Source: an uncultured Mycoplasmatota bacterium (GTDB taxonomy: Bacteria > Bacillota_I > Bacilli_A > RF39 > UBA660). Taken from it: a stretch of DNA of 5,938 bases. A program made the position numbers and the translations under genes. The stretch lies in the NCBI GenBank assembly GCA_948437815.1, contig CAOJKG010000054.1, positions 1 to 5,938 on the forward strand, in the 5' to 3' direction. The notes beneath the pieces were generated by a model. That model saw nothing but the letters and a program-made list of their open reading frames with translations. It was not told the origin of the DNA and ran no database searches. Positions 5,178-5,938 of the stretch are shown here, one piece after another. Positions within the stretch are counted from its first letter, which is position 1; every line of letters begins with the position of its first letter.

Positions 5178-5771
5178 ATGAAAGAAATGGAAATATCAGT
5201 AGCATTTGATAACAATAAAGATGAAGTATTAAAGATTCTATCTCAATTTAATTTTATAGGTGAAAAAGAATTATATGATACATATTATATTGATCCGCTA
5301 CGAAATAATTTGAAACCAGAAAAAGATTTACGCTTAAATGAGACATTTCGGATTCGAAGAAGCAATGCCACTTGTTTAATAACATACAAAAAGCAACATT
5401 TTAAAGGAAAGCTATGGACATATTCTGATGAATATGAAGCGGAAGTAAAAGATTATAAAACTATAGAAAAGATTGTTTTAATGTTAGGCTTAGAACCACT
5501 GATAATAGTTCATAATAAAAGAAGAATATATCAATATAAAGATTATGAAATAGCATTTGAAGAAGTAGAAAATCTAGGGTATCTCTTAGAAATAGAAAAA
5601 TTAAGTACAGATGCTAAGAACGCTATAGAAATAAAAAAAGAGCTTCGCCAGTTTATTCGTAGTTTAAAATTAAAAAATGTTAAAGAATTAAATATTGGAA
5701 AAAATCAATATTTGCTAAGTAAAAAGTTAGGGTATAATCTTAAAGTATTTAATGATACAATGTATAAATAG
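5178..5771 (+). CDS. CYTH domain protein (CyaB/thiamine triphosphatase-like)
   Basis: A 197-residue predicted cytoplasmic protein of the CYTH superfamily (CyaB adenylate cyclase, thiamine triphosphatase and inorganic triphosphatase), whose tunnel-shaped active site binds triphosphates with metal. Visible elements are the N-terminal strand EMEISV (3-8), DTYY (34-37), FRIRR (57-61), ITYKK (68-72), EYEAEV (85-90), KRR (114-116), FEEVENLG (127-134) and EIE (138-140). Most charged tunnel positions are kept, but the ExExK signature reads E3-x-E5-x-S7, with the lysine lost. That may weaken or alter catalysis. The ATG follows AAAGGA by 8 nt. The 61-nt gap after the WYL gene has only a weak promoter (TATACT at 5147-5152 without a well-placed -35), so co-transcription with the regulator is possible. 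The substrate (ATP, thiamine triphosphate or polyphosphate) cannot be chosen. Confidence 0.82.
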   Translation: MKEMEISVAFDNNKDEVLKILSQFNFIGEKELYDTYYIDPLRNNLKPEKDLRLNETFRIRRSNATCLITYKKQHFKGKLWTYSDEYEAEVKDYKTIEKIVLMLGLEPLIIVHNKRRIYQYKDYEIAFEEVENLGYLLEIEKLSTDAKNAIEIKKELRQFIRSLKLKNVKELNIGKNQYLLSKKLGYNLKVFNDTMYK

Positions 5772-5794
5772 TGTTTTAAAAAAAGAATTATTTT

Positions 5795-5822
5795 AAAACT
5801 CAGTAATTACTGAGCTTTTTTT
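5795..5822. terminator. Terminator between convergent genes
   Basis: CTCAGT (5799-5804) pairs with ACTGAG (5809-5814) around AATT, with AAAA before it and C then seven T residues after it (5816-5822). This is a good intrinsic terminator for the CYTH gene. Read on the minus strand the hairpin is followed by TTTT, so it may also stop transcription of the gene at 5832-5938. Confidence 0.85.
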
Positions 5823-5831
5823 GATAAAAAT

Positions 5832-5938
5832 TTAATTTAAATCAAAATAGTTTTTGATATCTTTAGATATTATTCCGTCTCTGACTATAATAACTTTATT
5901 ATCAATTACTTTAATAATTGTTGAAGGTTTATCTTCTA
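5832..5938 (-). CDS. tsaC: Partial TsaC/YwlC (threonylcarbamoyl-AMP synthase), C-terminus
   Basis: An open frame runs from the window edge to TAA (5834-5832), giving the last 34 residues of a longer protein. The stretch PSTIIKV..., then IIVRDGIIS, matches the end of the YrdC/Sua5 fold, where PSTIVD is followed by a strand and an R-x-G-x-I-S motif. TsaC/YwlC makes threonylcarbamoyl-AMP from threonine, bicarbonate and ATP for the t6A37 modification of ANN-reading tRNAs. The short tail after the motif suggests the short TsaC form and not the long Sua5 form with an extra domain. It converges on the CYTH gene. The call rests on a short segment only, so a different YrdC-domain protein is possible. 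Confidence 0.6.
   Translation of the reverse strand, partial: EDKPSTIIKVIDNKVIIVRDGIISKDIKNYFDLN

Overview
The window comes from a very AT-rich, low-GC Gram-positive type bacterium (Bacillota, possibly a lineage near the Mycoplasmatota-like gut bacteria). The evidence is A/T-dominated codon use, strong AGGAGG-type ribosome sites, tRNA genes that encode their own CCA ends, Lys/Asn/Ile-rich proteins, and a peptidoglycan deacetylase of the Bacillus PdaC architecture. All tryptophans in the intact genes are TGG and no gene contains in-frame TGA, so the ordinary bacterial code applies. This placement is inference; no 16S or other strong marker is present.

Layout. Positions 20-108 hold tRNA-Leu(UAA), followed by a terminator. 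Positions about 150-491, which look empty in a conventional ORF scan, hold a compact candidate type I toxin-antitoxin locus. It consists of a 27-codon hydrophobic peptide gene on the minus strand (317-400) with a near-consensus promoter and a ribosome site buried in a hairpin. A convergent plus-strand antisense RNA (about 190-303) has its own promoter and terminator and overlaps the 3' untranslated part of the toxin mRNA. Positions 531-1755 hold a Nudix hydrolase and an alpha/beta hydrolase whose reading frames overlap, the second starting at TTG, followed by a terminator. Positions 1855-3219 encode a membrane-anchored PdaC-like polysaccharide deacetylase.

A consensus promoter at 3262-3291 drives a four-gene tRNA operon, Ser(UGA)-fMet(CAU)-Asp(GUC)-Phe(GAA), ending in a terminator at 3690-3717. 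Then follow, all on the plus strand, a class I glutamine-amidotransferase-like peptidase of family C26 (3815-4561), a short HTH-WYL regulator (4643-5116) and a CYTH-domain protein (5178-5771). A probably bidirectional terminator at 5795-5822 separates the last of these from the 3' end of a minus-strand gene that looks like the threonylcarbamoyl-AMP synthase TsaC/YwlC, cut by the window edge.

The protein genes do not form one pathway: they are mostly housekeeping (tRNA, tRNA modification, cell wall modification, small-molecule hydrolases). The least ordinary part is the putative type I toxin-antitoxin locus. Beyond the two convergent transcripts, it has a 9-nt perfect match between the toxin mRNA's 5' and 3' ends, and an 8-nt antisense sequence complementary to the strand that hides the toxin's ribosome site. 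Both are the kind of feature expected of RNA-regulated toxins.
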